DNA of 64,000 bases from Sphingobacteriales bacterium (GCA_027486795.1 JAIXOI010000048.1:172232-236231); one strand, 5' to 3'; positions 1-8,234 are shown, counted from the first letter of the stretch. The notes: generated by a model from the sequence alone, not told the origin. Numbers and translations: made by a program.

Positions 1-40
1 AACCAATTAACCTAATAACCAATCAACCAATCACCTGCCC

Positions 41-637
41 GTGCCAAGCAATATTAAAAAAGTATTTCAAGAGGTGCAGCCAAACAGCGCCGCGGATTGG
101 CGGCAATGGCTAAAGGCCAACCATTTACAGAAGGATAGTATTTGGCTGGTATTGGCAAAAAAAGAAAGCGGCATAACATCATTAAGCGTCAGTGAAGCCG
201 TGGATGAAGCCCTTTGCTTCGGGTGGGTGGACAGCTTACCGAACAAAGTGGATGAAAAACGTTTCAAAATATTAGTATCGCCACGCAAGCCGAAGAGTAA
301 CTGGAGCAAAGTAAATAAAGATAAAGTGGAACGCTTGCTTGCCGAAGGAAAAATGGCCGCGGCTGGTTTGCAGATGGTAGCACTAGCCAAGCAAAACGGC
401 ACTTGGGATGCACTTAATGAAGTTGACAGCCTAAAAATACCCAATAACCTGGCAGCTAAACTAGCCGAATATCCTCAGGCAACAGTGTACTTTGAAAATT
501 TTCCGCCTTCAACAAGGAGGGGAATACTTGAATGGATATTAAATGCCAAGCAGCCTCAAACACGCGCAAAGCGAATCAATGAAACAGCTGCCTTAGCCGC
601 AGAAAATAAACGCGCCAATCAGTATATAAAAGGGTAG
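41..637 (+). CDS. YdeI/OmpD-associated family protein
   Basis: A 198-residue cytoplasmic protein whose pattern matches the YdeI/OmpD-associated ('bacteriocin-protection') family: an N-terminal WRQWLKANH segment, then EALCFGWVDSLP and PRKPKSNWSKVN at about residues 55-95, and a C-terminal helical part with ILEWILNAKQPQTRAKRI. No signal peptide or membrane segment is seen. The start is GTG at 41, directly after an AACCAAT-type low-complexity stretch; no ATG lies upstream in the visible sequence, so the start is uncertain. The family has weak links to peptide or polymyxin resistance in enterobacteria, but its biochemical role is unknown. Family assignment is from recalled motif pattern. Confidence 0.8.
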   Translation: MPSNIKKVFQEVQPNSAADWRQWLKANHLQKDSIWLVLAKKESGITSLSVSEAVDEALCFGWVDSLPNKVDEKRFKILVSPRKPKSNWSKVNKDKVERLLAEGKMAAAGLQMVALAKQNGTWDALNEVDSLKIPNNLAAKLAEYPQATVYFENFPPSTRRGILEWILNAKQPQTRAKRINETAALAAENKRANQYIKG

Positions 638-773
638 GATAAGTTTTAATGGATAGTAAATTTTCCCACTACAAATTCCAATATTTTATTGTCCGTCGAC
701 CATCGACTATATACTCTAGCCAAACGTGCAACTTTACCCCACCTTCAAACGTTTTATTATCAAAGCGCTTGCG

Positions 774-781
774 TAACTTTG
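774..781 (+). promoter_or_regulatory. Bacteroidota -7 box TAACTTTG, 4 bases before ATG
   Basis: TAACTTTG fits the Bacteroidota -7 consensus TAnnTTTG. It ends only 4 bases before the ATG at 786, so transcription would begin at or near the start codon (leaderless). The -33 side is weak: only a T-run (TTTT at 752-755, 18 bases upstream). Confidence 0.4.
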
Positions 782-785
782 CCTT

Positions 786-2210
786 ATGGGAAACAATACA
801 CTTACCAGCACATACAAACCGGTTACCCCGGCAATTGTCGATCGTTTAGCGGAAATAGTGGGCATTGGCCAGCTAATACACGACCAAGCAGCCATGAAAG
901 GCTATGACCACGACGAAACCGAAGACTTTAGTTTTTACCCAGAAGTAGTGGTGAAACCCGCCAATGCCGAGGAAATAAGCAAGGTAATGCGCCTTTGCAA
1001 CGACGAGCATATTCCAGTGACACCTCGTGGAGCAGGCACTGGCCTAAGTGGTGGTGCGCTGGCCATACATGGTGGTGTGGTATTGAGCACTGAGCGCTTA
1101 AACAAGATTATACACCTAGACGAGCGCAACCTGCAAGTAACTACCGAGCCAGGTGTAATAACCCAAGTATTACAAGAGGCCGTGCAAGCAGTTGGTTTGT
1201 TCTATCCACCCGATCCATCGAGCCGTGGAACCTGTTTTATTGGTGGTAATGTTGCCGAAAACTCTGGAGGCCCGAAAGCCGTGAAATACGGGGTAGTAAA
1301 GGATTATGTGCTGAACTTGGAAATGGTGTTGCCTAATGGCGAGATTGTTTGGACAGGTGCTAATGTGCTTAAAAACTCAACCGGATATAACCTTACCCAA
1401 CTGATGGTGGGTAGCGAGGGCACTTTAGGCATAGTAACCAAAATAGTGCTGCGCTTAATACCTTACCCGCAATATAACTTAGTAATGTTGGTGCCGTTTA
1501 AGAGTCCCGAAAAGGCTTGCGAGGCGGTTTCGGCCATCTTTCGTAGTGGTGTTACACCGTCGGCATTGGAGTTTATGGAGCGCGATGCCATCGATTTGGG
1601 CCTAAGCTACCTTGGCGACCAAGTGACTATACCGGTAGCCGACGAGGATAATGCGCACCTGCTGATAGAAGTAGACGGCAATAACCTAGATGTGATGATG
1701 GGCGACTGCGAAAAGATAACCGAAGTAGTAGAGCAGTTTGGAGCCGGAGAGATCCTATTTGCCGATGGCGAAACCCAAAAGAAAGAGCTTTGGTTTTTAC
1801 GCCGCAACGTGCCACACGGCGTGAGGGCTACCTCCATTTACAAAGAAGAAGATACCGTAGTGCCGCGTGCAGAACTGGCTTTGCTGTTGCGAGGTGTAAA
1901 AGACCTCGGAAGGGAATATGGGTTTAAGAGCATTTGCTACGGCCATGCTGGCGATGGCAACTTGCACATAAACATTGTGAAAGGCGACCTTACCGACCAA
2001 GAATGGGAAGAAATATTGCCTCAAGGCATCCGAAAGATATTTCAGCTCGTTGTATCCTTGGGTGGTACCCTATCGGGCGAGCACGGTATAGGTTATGTGC
2101 AGCGGCCGTATATGGATATTGCCTTCAACGAGGTGCAGTTGGAACTGATGCGCGGCATCAAACGAGTATTTGACCCGAACGGCATTTTAAACCCCGGGAA
2201 GATATTTTGA
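786..2210 (+). CDS. FAD-binding oxidase, GlcD / D-lactate dehydrogenase family
   Basis: A 474-residue flavoprotein of the GlcD/DLD family, which oxidises 2-hydroxy acids such as glycolate or D-lactate. The N-terminal FAD-binding PCMH domain (about residues 40-220) shows PRGAGTGLSGGA and SEGTLGIVTKI. The C-terminal FAD-oxidase domain shows the metal and substrate-site motifs GHAGDGNLHINI and SGEHGIGYVQRPYM. The length matches single-subunit family members. No GlcE/GlcF or Fe-S partner is adjacent, so it probably works alone and passes electrons to an unidentified acceptor. It stands as a single gene behind a near-leaderless promoter. The exact substrate cannot be read from sequence. Confidence 0.9.
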   Translation: MGNNTLTSTYKPVTPAIVDRLAEIVGIGQLIHDQAAMKGYDHDETEDFSFYPEVVVKPANAEEISKVMRLCNDEHIPVTPRGAGTGLSGGALAIHGGVVLSTERLNKIIHLDERNLQVTTEPGVITQVLQEAVQAVGLFYPPDPSSRGTCFIGGNVAENSGGPKAVKYGVVKDYVLNLEMVLPNGEIVWTGANVLKNSTGYNLTQLMVGSEGTLGIVTKIVLRLIPYPQYNLVMLVPFKSPEKACEAVSAIFRSGVTPSALEFMERDAIDLGLSYLGDQVTIPVADEDNAHLLIEVDGNNLDVMMGDCEKITEVVEQFGAGEILFADGETQKKELWFLRRNVPHGVRATSIYKEEDTVVPRAELALLLRGVKDLGREYGFKSICYGHAGDGNLHINIVKGDLTDQEWEEILPQGIRKIFQLVVSLGGTLSGEHGIGYVQRPYMDIAFNEVQLELMRGIKRVFDPNGILNPGKIF

Positions 2211-2352
2211 TTTGGGTGAATTGGTTAATAGTTAATTAGTTTGTTTGTTGAGGTATTTTAAAATTATTTAATTCTGAAATTCTGATTCAGACTAGATTAA
2301 TTGAACAAAAAAGGCTTAAATTCAATTATTAGTATATCAAGTCATCATAATC

Positions 2353-2973
2353 ATGGGCACATTCATCCGCTTAACCCTTGTTACAATAGCCTTAGTGCTG
2401 CTGTCACTGGCAGCCGGTGCACAAATTGTGACCGACGATAAACCGCAGACTGCAGAAAGACCTCAAAAACCTGTTGAAGAAAAAATTTGGAAACGAGACC
2501 GCTTTTATGTGGGCGGTTTTCCGAGTTTTGGTATCGGCGGCGGCAGTGGCGGAACCTCCATTTCAGCTGGCCTATCGGCTGAAGCAGGATATTTTGTGCA
2601 TGACCGAATTGCAATAGGAGCTCGTACTTCGTACTTGTTTGGAAGCGTAAAGTACAACAACAACTATTCTTGGAAATACCACCTTATTGGCGGTAGCCCT
2701 TATGTGAGGGGATACATTTGGAAAGGTTTTTTTGGGCAGGCTGAGTACCAGTTCACCAACTTCCTAAACAAAATTGACGACCCAAGTATTAATGCCACGT
2801 TTACACTCCGCAATAGCGCATTGCTAGTGGGTGCTGGCTACCATGATAATTTTGAAGCTGGCTTTGGGTATTATTTTGCAGTGCTGTTTAATGTAGTCAA
2901 TAGTGGCTACTACCCATACCCTAACCCCGATTTTCGCATCGGTTTGACTTACCGATTTCCAGAAAAGAACTAG
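2353..2973 (+). CDS. secreted/outer-membrane beta-barrel protein
   Basis: 206 residues with a clear signal peptide (IRLTLVTIALVLLSLAAGAQ, residues 5-24). The mature part has alternating glycine/aromatic strands, for example YFVHDRIAIGARTSYLFG and AGYHDNFEAGFGYYFA, and ends in FRIGLTYRF, whose terminal aromatic is the usual outer-membrane barrel signal. This suggests a small porin-like or OmpA-like barrel of about 8 strands. No enzymatic motif is visible. It stands alone and is followed by a strong hairpin at 3027. The substrate or role is unknown. Confidence 0.7.
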   Translation: MGTFIRLTLVTIALVLLSLAAGAQIVTDDKPQTAERPQKPVEEKIWKRDRFYVGGFPSFGIGGGSGGTSISAGLSAEAGYFVHDRIAIGARTSYLFGSVKYNNNYSWKYHLIGGSPYVRGYIWKGFFGQAEYQFTNFLNKIDDPSINATFTLRNSALLVGAGYHDNFEAGFGYYFAVLFNVVNSGYYPYPNPDFRIGLTYRFPEKN

Positions 2974-2987
2974 TTGTTAAGTACCGA

Positions 2988-3016
2988 GTATCAAGTATCA
3001 AGTATCAAGTATCAAG
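2988..3016. repeat. tandem repeat, four copies of GTATCAA
   Basis: Four exact tandem copies of the 7-mer GTATCAA. The same word occurs inverted at 3119-3155, where it supplies the last codons (Ser-Ile-Lys-stop) of the oxidoreductase gene, and again as GTATCAAGTAG-like copies at 57190-57227. Confidence 0.85.
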
Positions 3017-3026
3017 AAAAAAAACT

Positions 3027-3066
3027 AAAAGCGAGAGCCGCTCCAAATCGGGGCGGCTATCGCTTT
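3027..3066. terminator. bidirectional hairpin terminator
   Basis: AAAAGCGA-GA-GCCGCTCC, loop AAATC, then GGGGCGGC-TA-TCGCTTTT forms a GC-rich stem with A/T runs on both sides. It lies between two convergent genes (plus gene ending 2973, minus gene ending 3150), so it probably ends both transcripts. Confidence 0.75.
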
Positions 3067-3149
3067 TTACCACTTATATTACGAATTGGCAGCCAATCGA
3101 ACCATGCATTTATTAAAGTATTTGATACTCGGTCTCGTTTTAAACGAGA

Positions 3150-4175
3150 CTACTTGATACTTCTCAAAGTATAAATCCTATCAATCATATCCACCACAAC
3201 GAGCCCTTCTTCAGGAGTAGCCGTAGCAGCAATTTCTCCTCTAAGCGAGCGGATTACGTTGTCAATCATCTGTAGGTGATTTGAGGCACTACCTTGATAG
3301 CCATTGGGATATAAATTGGGTGGCTGAGAAGCAGGTATTTCTGGCATGGTGTAGCCTTCAATATTGCAATGCTCCACCCTATCCATATACTGTCCGCTTA
3401 CCTTTATGGTTCCTTTCTCGGCTAAGATGGTAATGCTACTCTCCAAGTTTTTATCAAAGCAAGAGGTAGAGTAATTAATGGCCCCAGCCCCACCCTTTTT
3501 GAATTTAAACTGCACCAGTCCACTATCCTCAAACTCGGTATTGGTTTGGTGATTGAAATTGAAAAACTGGGCTTTGATATCTTCAATATCGCCAAAAAGC
3601 CAATACAGCAAATCAACAAAATGGCTAAACTGGGTAAACAAAGGCCCGCCATCCAAATCGAGCGTGCCGCGCCATCCATCAGGGGTGTAGTACCGGTGGT
3701 CGCGATTCCAAAACAAATCAATCTTTACCATAAACACCTCGCCTAATACGCCCTGCTCAACTACACTCTTTAGCCATTGGCTGGGCGGGCTATAGCGGTT
3801 TTGCATTACGCAAAATATCTGGCGGTCCACTTCCTTCGCCAAGTCAATCATGGCTTGGCAATCCGCAGGCTTTAGGGCCATTGGCTTTTCGCACACTACA
3901 TGAGTATAGAAATTCAACGCTTGCAAGCTCAATGGTGCGTGAAACCCATTGGGGGTGCAAATACTCACCACGTCGGCCTCAAACGAAGACAGCATAAATG
4001 CATCCAAAGAATTAAAGAATGGCACTGGATAAGTTTTCCAAGCCTCTTTTTCTTTGGTTTCGTCAACATCGCATATAGCAACCAGCTTGGCATCGGGGTG
4101 GCGCACAATCTCCTCACAATGGCGCTTGCCGATGTTCCCAAAGCCTACTACTACAAATTTGATGGGGGAAGACAA
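3150..4175 (-). CDS. Gfo/Idh/MocA family oxidoreductase
   Basis: A 341-residue NAD(P)-dependent sugar-type dehydrogenase. The N-terminal Rossmann motif is VVVGFGNIGKRH, the CEKPMAL motif (about residues 94-100) is the family signature, and the C-terminal alpha/beta domain contains GGPLFTQFSHFVDLLYWLFGDI. The start is TTG at 4175: an in-frame TAA lies two codons upstream and there is no earlier ATG, so a non-ATG start is forced. It lies 65 bases behind the rfbD-cysQ fusion on the same strand, which suggests a role in nucleotide-sugar or surface-polysaccharide synthesis, for example UDP-sugar oxidation. The substrate is inferred only from context. Confidence 0.88.
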   Translation of the reverse strand: MSSPIKFVVVGFGNIGKRHCEEIVRHPDAKLVAICDVDETKEKEAWKTYPVPFFNSLDAFMLSSFEADVVSICTPNGFHAPLSLQALNFYTHVVCEKPMALKPADCQAMIDLAKEVDRQIFCVMQNRYSPPSQWLKSVVEQGVLGEVFMVKIDLFWNRDHRYYTPDGWRGTLDLDGGPLFTQFSHFVDLLYWLFGDIEDIKAQFFNFNHQTNTEFEDSGLVQFKFKKGGAGAINYSTSCFDKNLESSITILAEKGTIKVSGQYMDRVEHCNIEGYTMPEIPASQPPNLYPNGYQGSASNHLQMIDNVIRSLRGEIAATATPEEGLVVVDMIDRIYTLRSIK

Positions 4176-4179
4176 ACGG

Positions 4180-4232
4180 ATTTAAAATTTAAAATTCAAA
4201 ATTTAAAATTAGCCCCAATAACCAATAACAAG
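4180..4232. repeat. A/T-rich word array (AATTTAAAATT type)
   Basis: Reiterated AAATTTAAAATTCAAAATTTAAAATT followed by CCAATAACCAATAAC, filling the gap between the oxidoreductase start and the end of the rfbD-cysQ fusion. The same words recur in other gaps of the window. Confidence 0.6.
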
Positions 4233-4240
4233 TTAACGTA

Positions 4241-5887
4241 TCAACAAACCACAAAGTACGGGTTCAGCAAGTTTTCTTTGTTGTAGGTTAATGGTTCTGC
4301 GGTATTAGCTTTAAACACCTGCCTGCCAGCTCCTAAAGCAACAGCGTGTGCCGCGGCAGTATCCCACTCCATAGTAGGGCCAAAGCGCGGGTACACATCT
4401 GCTTTACCTTCAGCCACCAAACAGAACTTCAATGAACTGCCCGACGATAAGTAATCAACGGTTTTACCTTTGGCCTTCAAATCGGCAACAAAATCTTCGG
4501 TCTCTTGGGTAAGGTGTGAGCGGCTGGCCACCACCACTACGTGAGCCTTATCGGTATACGGTATTAGGTTATGCTCCATTTTTTGGGGCTCCTTGCCGCG
4601 CTGCACACAGTACGAGCCTTTTTCGTGGCCGCCATAATAGCTCACTCCGGTAACAGGAACATGCACCACGCCAAATGTTGGTTTTCCATGTTCTATCAAG
4701 GCTATATTTACGGTAAACTCACCATTCTTCTTAATGAACTCCTTGGTACCATCCAAAGGGTCAACCAGCCAAAAGGCATCCCATTGTTTGCGCACCTCGT
4801 AAGGCACCATCTTATTCTCCTCAGATATGATAGGAATGTGCGGATAGTGCTCCTTCAATGCCTTTACGATAATCTCGTTGGCCTTCTGGTCGGCTTCCGT
4901 TAATGGGCTTTTGTCTTCTTTGGTTACTACCTCAAAATCTTGCACATAAATCTCCATAATAGCTTCGCCGGCACGTAAGGCTATATCTACCAACAACTCT
5001 TCATCAACTATATATTTCATATCAAGGGTATTTATGCAAGCCGATAGGCTATCGCGCCAATTGGGAATAGATGCGCCGAAGGTTTCCTTAAACTTGCGCT
5101 TATCCAACACGCTGTAATGCGGTCGTTTGGCGGGTGTAGGGTATTCAAAAGTGTTAATAGGATTTACTTTGCAATCAAGGCCGCTAAGCTCCATTACTGC
5201 TGCAGCAAAGTCGTACCAACTAGCTGCACCTTCGTTGCTATAATGATATAAACCCGCAATAGTATTTGCCTTACCCAATGCAATACTTTCCAAAATAGCT
5301 TTCGCCAAATCGCGAGCATAGGTTGGGGTGCCCACCTGGTCGAAAATTACATTGAGCGTTGGCCTATCAGCTCCCAAACGACGCATAGTTTTCACAAAGT
5401 TATTACCGTAGGTTGAGTATAACCATGACGTGCGAAACACCAGACTTTTGGGATTGGCTTCTAAAGCCAATTGCTCACCTTGCAACTTACTGGCACCATA
5501 CACGCCTAAGGGCGCTACTGCATCGGTTTCTTGATACGGGCGATGGTTGGTACCATCAAACACAAAATCAGTGGAGATGTGGATGTACTTAACACCGTGC
5601 CTTGCGCAAGCTGCTGCCAACAAACCAGATGCGGTACCATTTATCTTATGAGCCAGCTCTTGGTCGGTCTCAGCCTTATCAACAGCAGTGTAGGCTGCAC
5701 AATTTATTAAGTATTGATAACTGCCAGCTACCAAGGTTTCTTCAATAGCCTGCTCATTGGTTATATCCAAATCGTGCGCATCGCTGTAGCGAAATTGCAG
5801 CTTGGGATAATGTACTGAAAAGTGCTTAAACTCACTACCAAGCTGACCGCTAGCGCCAGTTATCAAAATATTACTAGTTACGCTCAT
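4241..5887 (-). CDS. fused dTDP-4-dehydrorhamnose reductase / CysQ-type 3'-phosphoadenosine phosphatase
   Basis: One 548-residue open frame joining two complete enzymes. Residues 1-289 are an RfbD-type reductase: GASGQLGSEF nucleotide-binding loop, INCAAYTAVDKAE, STDFVFDG and the catalytic YGASK. Residues 290-548 are a CysQ/inositol-monophosphatase-fold phosphatase: IISEEN, DPLDGTKEF and WDTAAAHAVALG metal-site motifs, full length for that family (259 residues). Met290 (codon 5020-5018) sits where a separate cysQ would start, and no stop codon separates the halves. rfbC is directly upstream with a 4-base ATGA overlap. RfbD completes dTDP-L-rhamnose; CysQ hydrolyses PAP or PAPS. The fusion is unusual; internal initiation at 5020 is possible. 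Confidence 0.88.
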   Translation of the reverse strand: MSVTSNILITGASGQLGSEFKHFSVHYPKLQFRYSDAHDLDITNEQAIEETLVAGSYQYLINCAAYTAVDKAETDQELAHKINGTASGLLAAACARHGVKYIHISTDFVFDGTNHRPYQETDAVAPLGVYGASKLQGEQLALEANPKSLVFRTSWLYSTYGNNFVKTMRRLGADRPTLNVIFDQVGTPTYARDLAKAILESIALGKANTIAGLYHYSNEGAASWYDFAAAVMELSGLDCKVNPINTFEYPTPAKRPHYSVLDKRKFKETFGASIPNWRDSLSACINTLDMKYIVDEELLVDIALRAGEAIMEIYVQDFEVVTKEDKSPLTEADQKANEIIVKALKEHYPHIPIISEENKMVPYEVRKQWDAFWLVDPLDGTKEFIKKNGEFTVNIALIEHGKPTFGVVHVPVTGVSYYGGHEKGSYCVQRGKEPQKMEHNLIPYTDKAHVVVVASRSHLTQETEDFVADLKAKGKTVDYLSSGSSLKFCLVAEGKADVYPRFGPTMEWDTAAAHAVALGAGRQVFKANTAEPLTYNKENLLNPYFVVC

Positions 5888-6444
5888 GGTTGAAAGATGA
5901 AATTGTTGCGAGAATCGCCAAAAGCCGGCAATACTATGTCCTTATCCGATAATTGTATCTTACTCAAATCAAAATTCCAATCAATATTCAATTCTGGGTC
6001 ATCAAAACGAATACCACCTTCCGACTCTTTGTTGTATAAGTTATCGCACTTGTAGGTAAACTCAGCCGACTCGGTTATAACTACAAAACCGTGTGCAAAG
6101 CCTCGTGGCACCAACAATTGCTTGTTGTTTTCGGCACTCAATTCTTCTGCGTGCCATTTGCCATAAGTTGGAGAACCTTTACGGATATCAACGGCTACAT
6201 CGAGAACTGCCCCGCGAATAACGCGTACCAGCTTAGCTTGGCTGTACGGGTTTAGCTGATAGTGCAGGCCACGTAAAACGCCATAAACTGATTGCGATTG
6301 GTTGTCTTGTACCCAATCGTAAAACAATCCATGCTCTTCGAAGCGCTGCTTGTTGTAGCTCTCAAAAAAGTATCCGCGGCTATCGCGAAAAACGGTTGGT
6401 TCAATTACTACCAAGCCTTCTATACCAGTTTGTGTTACTTTCAT
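5884..6444 (-). CDS. rfbC: dTDP-4-dehydrorhamnose 3,5-epimerase
   Basis: A 186-residue RfbC/RmlC cupin enzyme that epimerises dTDP-4-keto-6-deoxyglucose before reduction by RfbD. Motifs seen: FRDSRGYFFESYNKQRF, QDNQSQSVYGVLRGLHYQ with the catalytic His, VRVIRGAVLDVAVDIRKGSPTYGKW and VPRGFAHGFVV. The length is typical. Its stop overlaps the ATG of the rfbD-cysQ fusion by 4 bases, so the two are translationally coupled. rfbA and rfbB are not in this window. Confidence 0.95.
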   Translation of the reverse strand: MKVTQTGIEGLVVIEPTVFRDSRGYFFESYNKQRFEEHGLFYDWVQDNQSQSVYGVLRGLHYQLNPYSQAKLVRVIRGAVLDVAVDIRKGSPTYGKWHAEELSAENNKQLLVPRGFAHGFVVITESAEFTYKCDNLYNKESEGGIRFDDPELNIDWNFDLSKIQLSDKDIVLPAFGDSRNNFIFQP

Positions 6445-6748
6445 AGTGTGGCAAAAATAGGGATTTTAGACACAAGACGTAAGACACAAGACACAAGACA
6501 ATCTTGAATTTTAAATTTTCCAATTTTTACTTCGAAAAACTTCCAACCCGCAGTGGTTGTACGCCAACTCGATGCCTTATCGTTTACCACATTAAAAGTA
6601 GCGTCTTGGCAGTGGTTTACTTCAATTATAGCGCTAGCCTTATCATCCATTTTGAGGTAGTCTTAGCTCAAGTGTCGCAAGAAAATCGTTTTGGCAGTTT
6701 ATGCCAATCACTGCTGCCAAACCCGCACAAATAAGTACACCATGCTAT
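6445..6748. other. 304-base gap with repeats and the rfbC promoter
   Basis: The gap holds a TATTTTTG -7 box at 6452-6459 for rfbC (7 bases before its ATG), a tandem ACACAAGAC-type repeat at 6467-6501 and an AATTTTAAATTTTCC word at about 6504-6520. A 69-codon open frame on the minus strand (6441-6650) exists, but its C-terminal third is translated repeat sequence, so I do not call it a gene. Nothing else is recognisable. Confidence 0.5.
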
Positions 6749-7591
6749 TTAAAACCGTAGCTTACAAACTACTGGTAAATGGTCGGAAGGGTAATTACCA
6801 TTTCTCGATTCGCTGATAACCTTATAAGTGATTACTTTGAATGCATTGTTTACCAACACATAATCGATTCGGGAGCAGTTTTTGTTACTTGCGTCAAACC
6901 CGCAGCAGGTCAGCTCGCCATCCTTTTGCTGGGCAATGGTAAACGAATCGAAAAGCACGTAGTCAGCTAAAGCGTTACTTATCTCGGCATATGGCTTGCT
7001 ATCTGGCCTAAAGTTAAAATCACCTACCACTATTACTGGTAAGCCTACTGCCATATCTTTTATTTTACTTTTCAACAGCAACATTGATTGGTATCGTGCT
7101 TCTTGCCCTTTATGGTCAAAATGGGTGTTAAAGAAAAAGAACTCACGGCCAGTGGTTTTATGCTGCAACTTAACCCAACTGGCAATGCGGGTAATGGATG
7201 CATCCCAATCTTTACTGCCGGGTATATCAGGTGTTTTTGATAGCCAAATAGTACCACTATCTAGCAGGGTGTATTTATCTTGTTTATATAATATCAGGCA
7301 GTGCTCCCCTTTATTACTGCCATTGTCGCGGCCGACACCATAGTTTCCGTAACCTTTCATGGCCCTTGCCAAATACTTCTTTTGCTCGGGAGTTACTTCT
7401 TGCAACCCGATGATTCCTGCCCCCGATTGGGTGATTACATCTACTACCCATTCCTTTCGCTTGGGCCAGGCATTTATGCCATCGGTAGGAGTATTCATCC
7501 GGATGTTGTAACTCATTGCGGTTACATCAATACTATCGGCCCAAGATACTATGGGCAGCAATAAGAGTATGTAAAGCAAGTACTTGTCCAT
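6749..7591 (-). CDS. secreted endonuclease/exonuclease/phosphatase family protein
   Basis: 280 residues, signal peptide MDKYLLYILLLLPIVSWA followed by an EEP (DNase I-like) domain. The characteristic motifs are present in order: SYNIRMNT, IIGLQEV (metal Glu), FFFFNTHFDHKG, VVGDFNFRPDS and SDHLPVV (catalytic Asp-His). Such exported proteins act as phosphodiesterases or nucleases on DNA, lipids or sugar phosphates. It is a single gene with a TAAGTTTG promoter box 20 bases upstream of ATG 7591. Cellular location is probably periplasmic; the substrate is unknown. Confidence 0.9.
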   Translation of the reverse strand: MDKYLLYILLLLPIVSWADSIDVTAMSYNIRMNTPTDGINAWPKRKEWVVDVITQSGAGIIGLQEVTPEQKKYLARAMKGYGNYGVGRDNGSNKGEHCLILYKQDKYTLLDSGTIWLSKTPDIPGSKDWDASITRIASWVKLQHKTTGREFFFFNTHFDHKGQEARYQSMLLLKSKIKDMAVGLPVIVVGDFNFRPDSKPYAEISNALADYVLFDSFTIAQQKDGELTCCGFDASNKNCSRIDYVLVNNAFKVITYKVISESRNGNYPSDHLPVVCKLRF

Positions 7592-7611
7592 TGGTAAGAG
7601 GAGTTATTGTG

Positions 7612-7619
7612 CAAACTTA
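7612..7619 (-). promoter_or_regulatory. -7 box TAAGTTTG
   Basis: Minus-strand TAAGTTTG fits TAnnTTTG and ends 20 bases before the ATG of the EEP gene. No good -33 TTTG at the usual distance was found. Confidence 0.35.
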
Positions 7620-7676
7620 GCTGCAAAAGCAACATTTTGCTAAGCTGGCAGGTATCATAACAAATTGTTAAAGCTG

Positions 7677-8222
7677 TTACTTATGCATCCTTGCAAAAGC
7701 TTTACGGATATCGATGGCAATTGAGCAATTGCCCAACCTAAAAGTTTCCACATCAGATTGCTCTTCATAGTATCCTTCAACCAAAATAAATGTGCTAAAC
7801 GTCTCCAATTTAGGGTCAGCAATAATATAATAAAGTACCTGTTGCTCTTGGTAAATCTCAAACTTAGTATGTCGATCTTTTAACGCCGATGACGGGGAAA
7901 CAATTTCAACAATCAAACTGGGAGCTGTAGTAATGGCATCTTGATTTTGGAAATTGCAAATAATCGCAATGTCAGGCCGCAGTACTGTGTAGTTATCAAT
8001 TACCCAATCTAGTTCGTACACTACTTCACAATCATCGCATTTACCTTTATTTCCAACAATTGCGTTATCGATTTGTACCACCAATGCCTTAGCGAATATT
8101 TGGTGTTGCGGACTTGGAGAAGGCGTCATGGCAGAAGGAACCCCATCAATAAGCTCCCAATCGCCCTTCCAAATGCGATAATCGGCTACGGTATAATTAG
8201 GACGATACTTCTGGGTACGCAT
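7677..8222 (-). CDS. Uma2 family (DUF820) putative endonuclease
   Basis: 181 residues of the Uma2/DUF820 PD-(D/E)XK-fold family. Diagnostic motifs: YRIWKGDWELIDGVP, PSPSPQHQ, LRPDIAII (active-site Asp), APSLIVEIVSPSS (active-site Glu) and DRHTKFEIYQEQQVLYYIIAD. These proteins are very abundant in cyanobacteria and are sporadic elsewhere; their function is not established, although transposon-related and nuclease roles have been proposed. It stands alone. TAAATTTG lies exactly 4 bases before the ATG, suggesting a leaderless transcript. Confidence 0.88.
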   Translation of the reverse strand: MRTQKYRPNYTVADYRIWKGDWELIDGVPSAMTPSPSPQHQIFAKALVVQIDNAIVGNKGKCDDCEVVYELDWVIDNYTVLRPDIAIICNFQNQDAITTAPSLIVEIVSPSSALKDRHTKFEIYQEQQVLYYIIADPKLETFSTFILVEGYYEEQSDVETFRLGNCSIAIDIRKAFARMHK

Positions 8223-8226
8223 AGCT

Positions 8227-8234
8227 CAAATTTA
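8227..8234 (-). promoter_or_regulatory. -7 box TAAATTTG, 4 bases before ATG
   Basis: Minus-strand TAAATTTG-AGCT-ATG. The box matches the Bacteroidota consensus and the spacing equals that at 774 and 16105. No clear -33 element. Confidence 0.4.

Noticed and set aside
649..907. two overlapping 66- and 72-codon ORFs before the GlcD-like gene
   Set aside because: Mostly overlap the start of the FAD oxidase in other frames; no family resemblance and they cover its promoter.
2988..3016. possible CRISPR-like short repeat (GTATCAA)4
   Set aside because: Seven-base units without spacers; it is a simple tandem repeat.
6441..6650. 69-codon minus-strand ORF in the rfbC upstream gap
   Set aside because: Its C-terminal third is translated ACACAAGAC repeat and A/T word sequence, a stop lies just before its ATG, and it overlaps the rfbC start.
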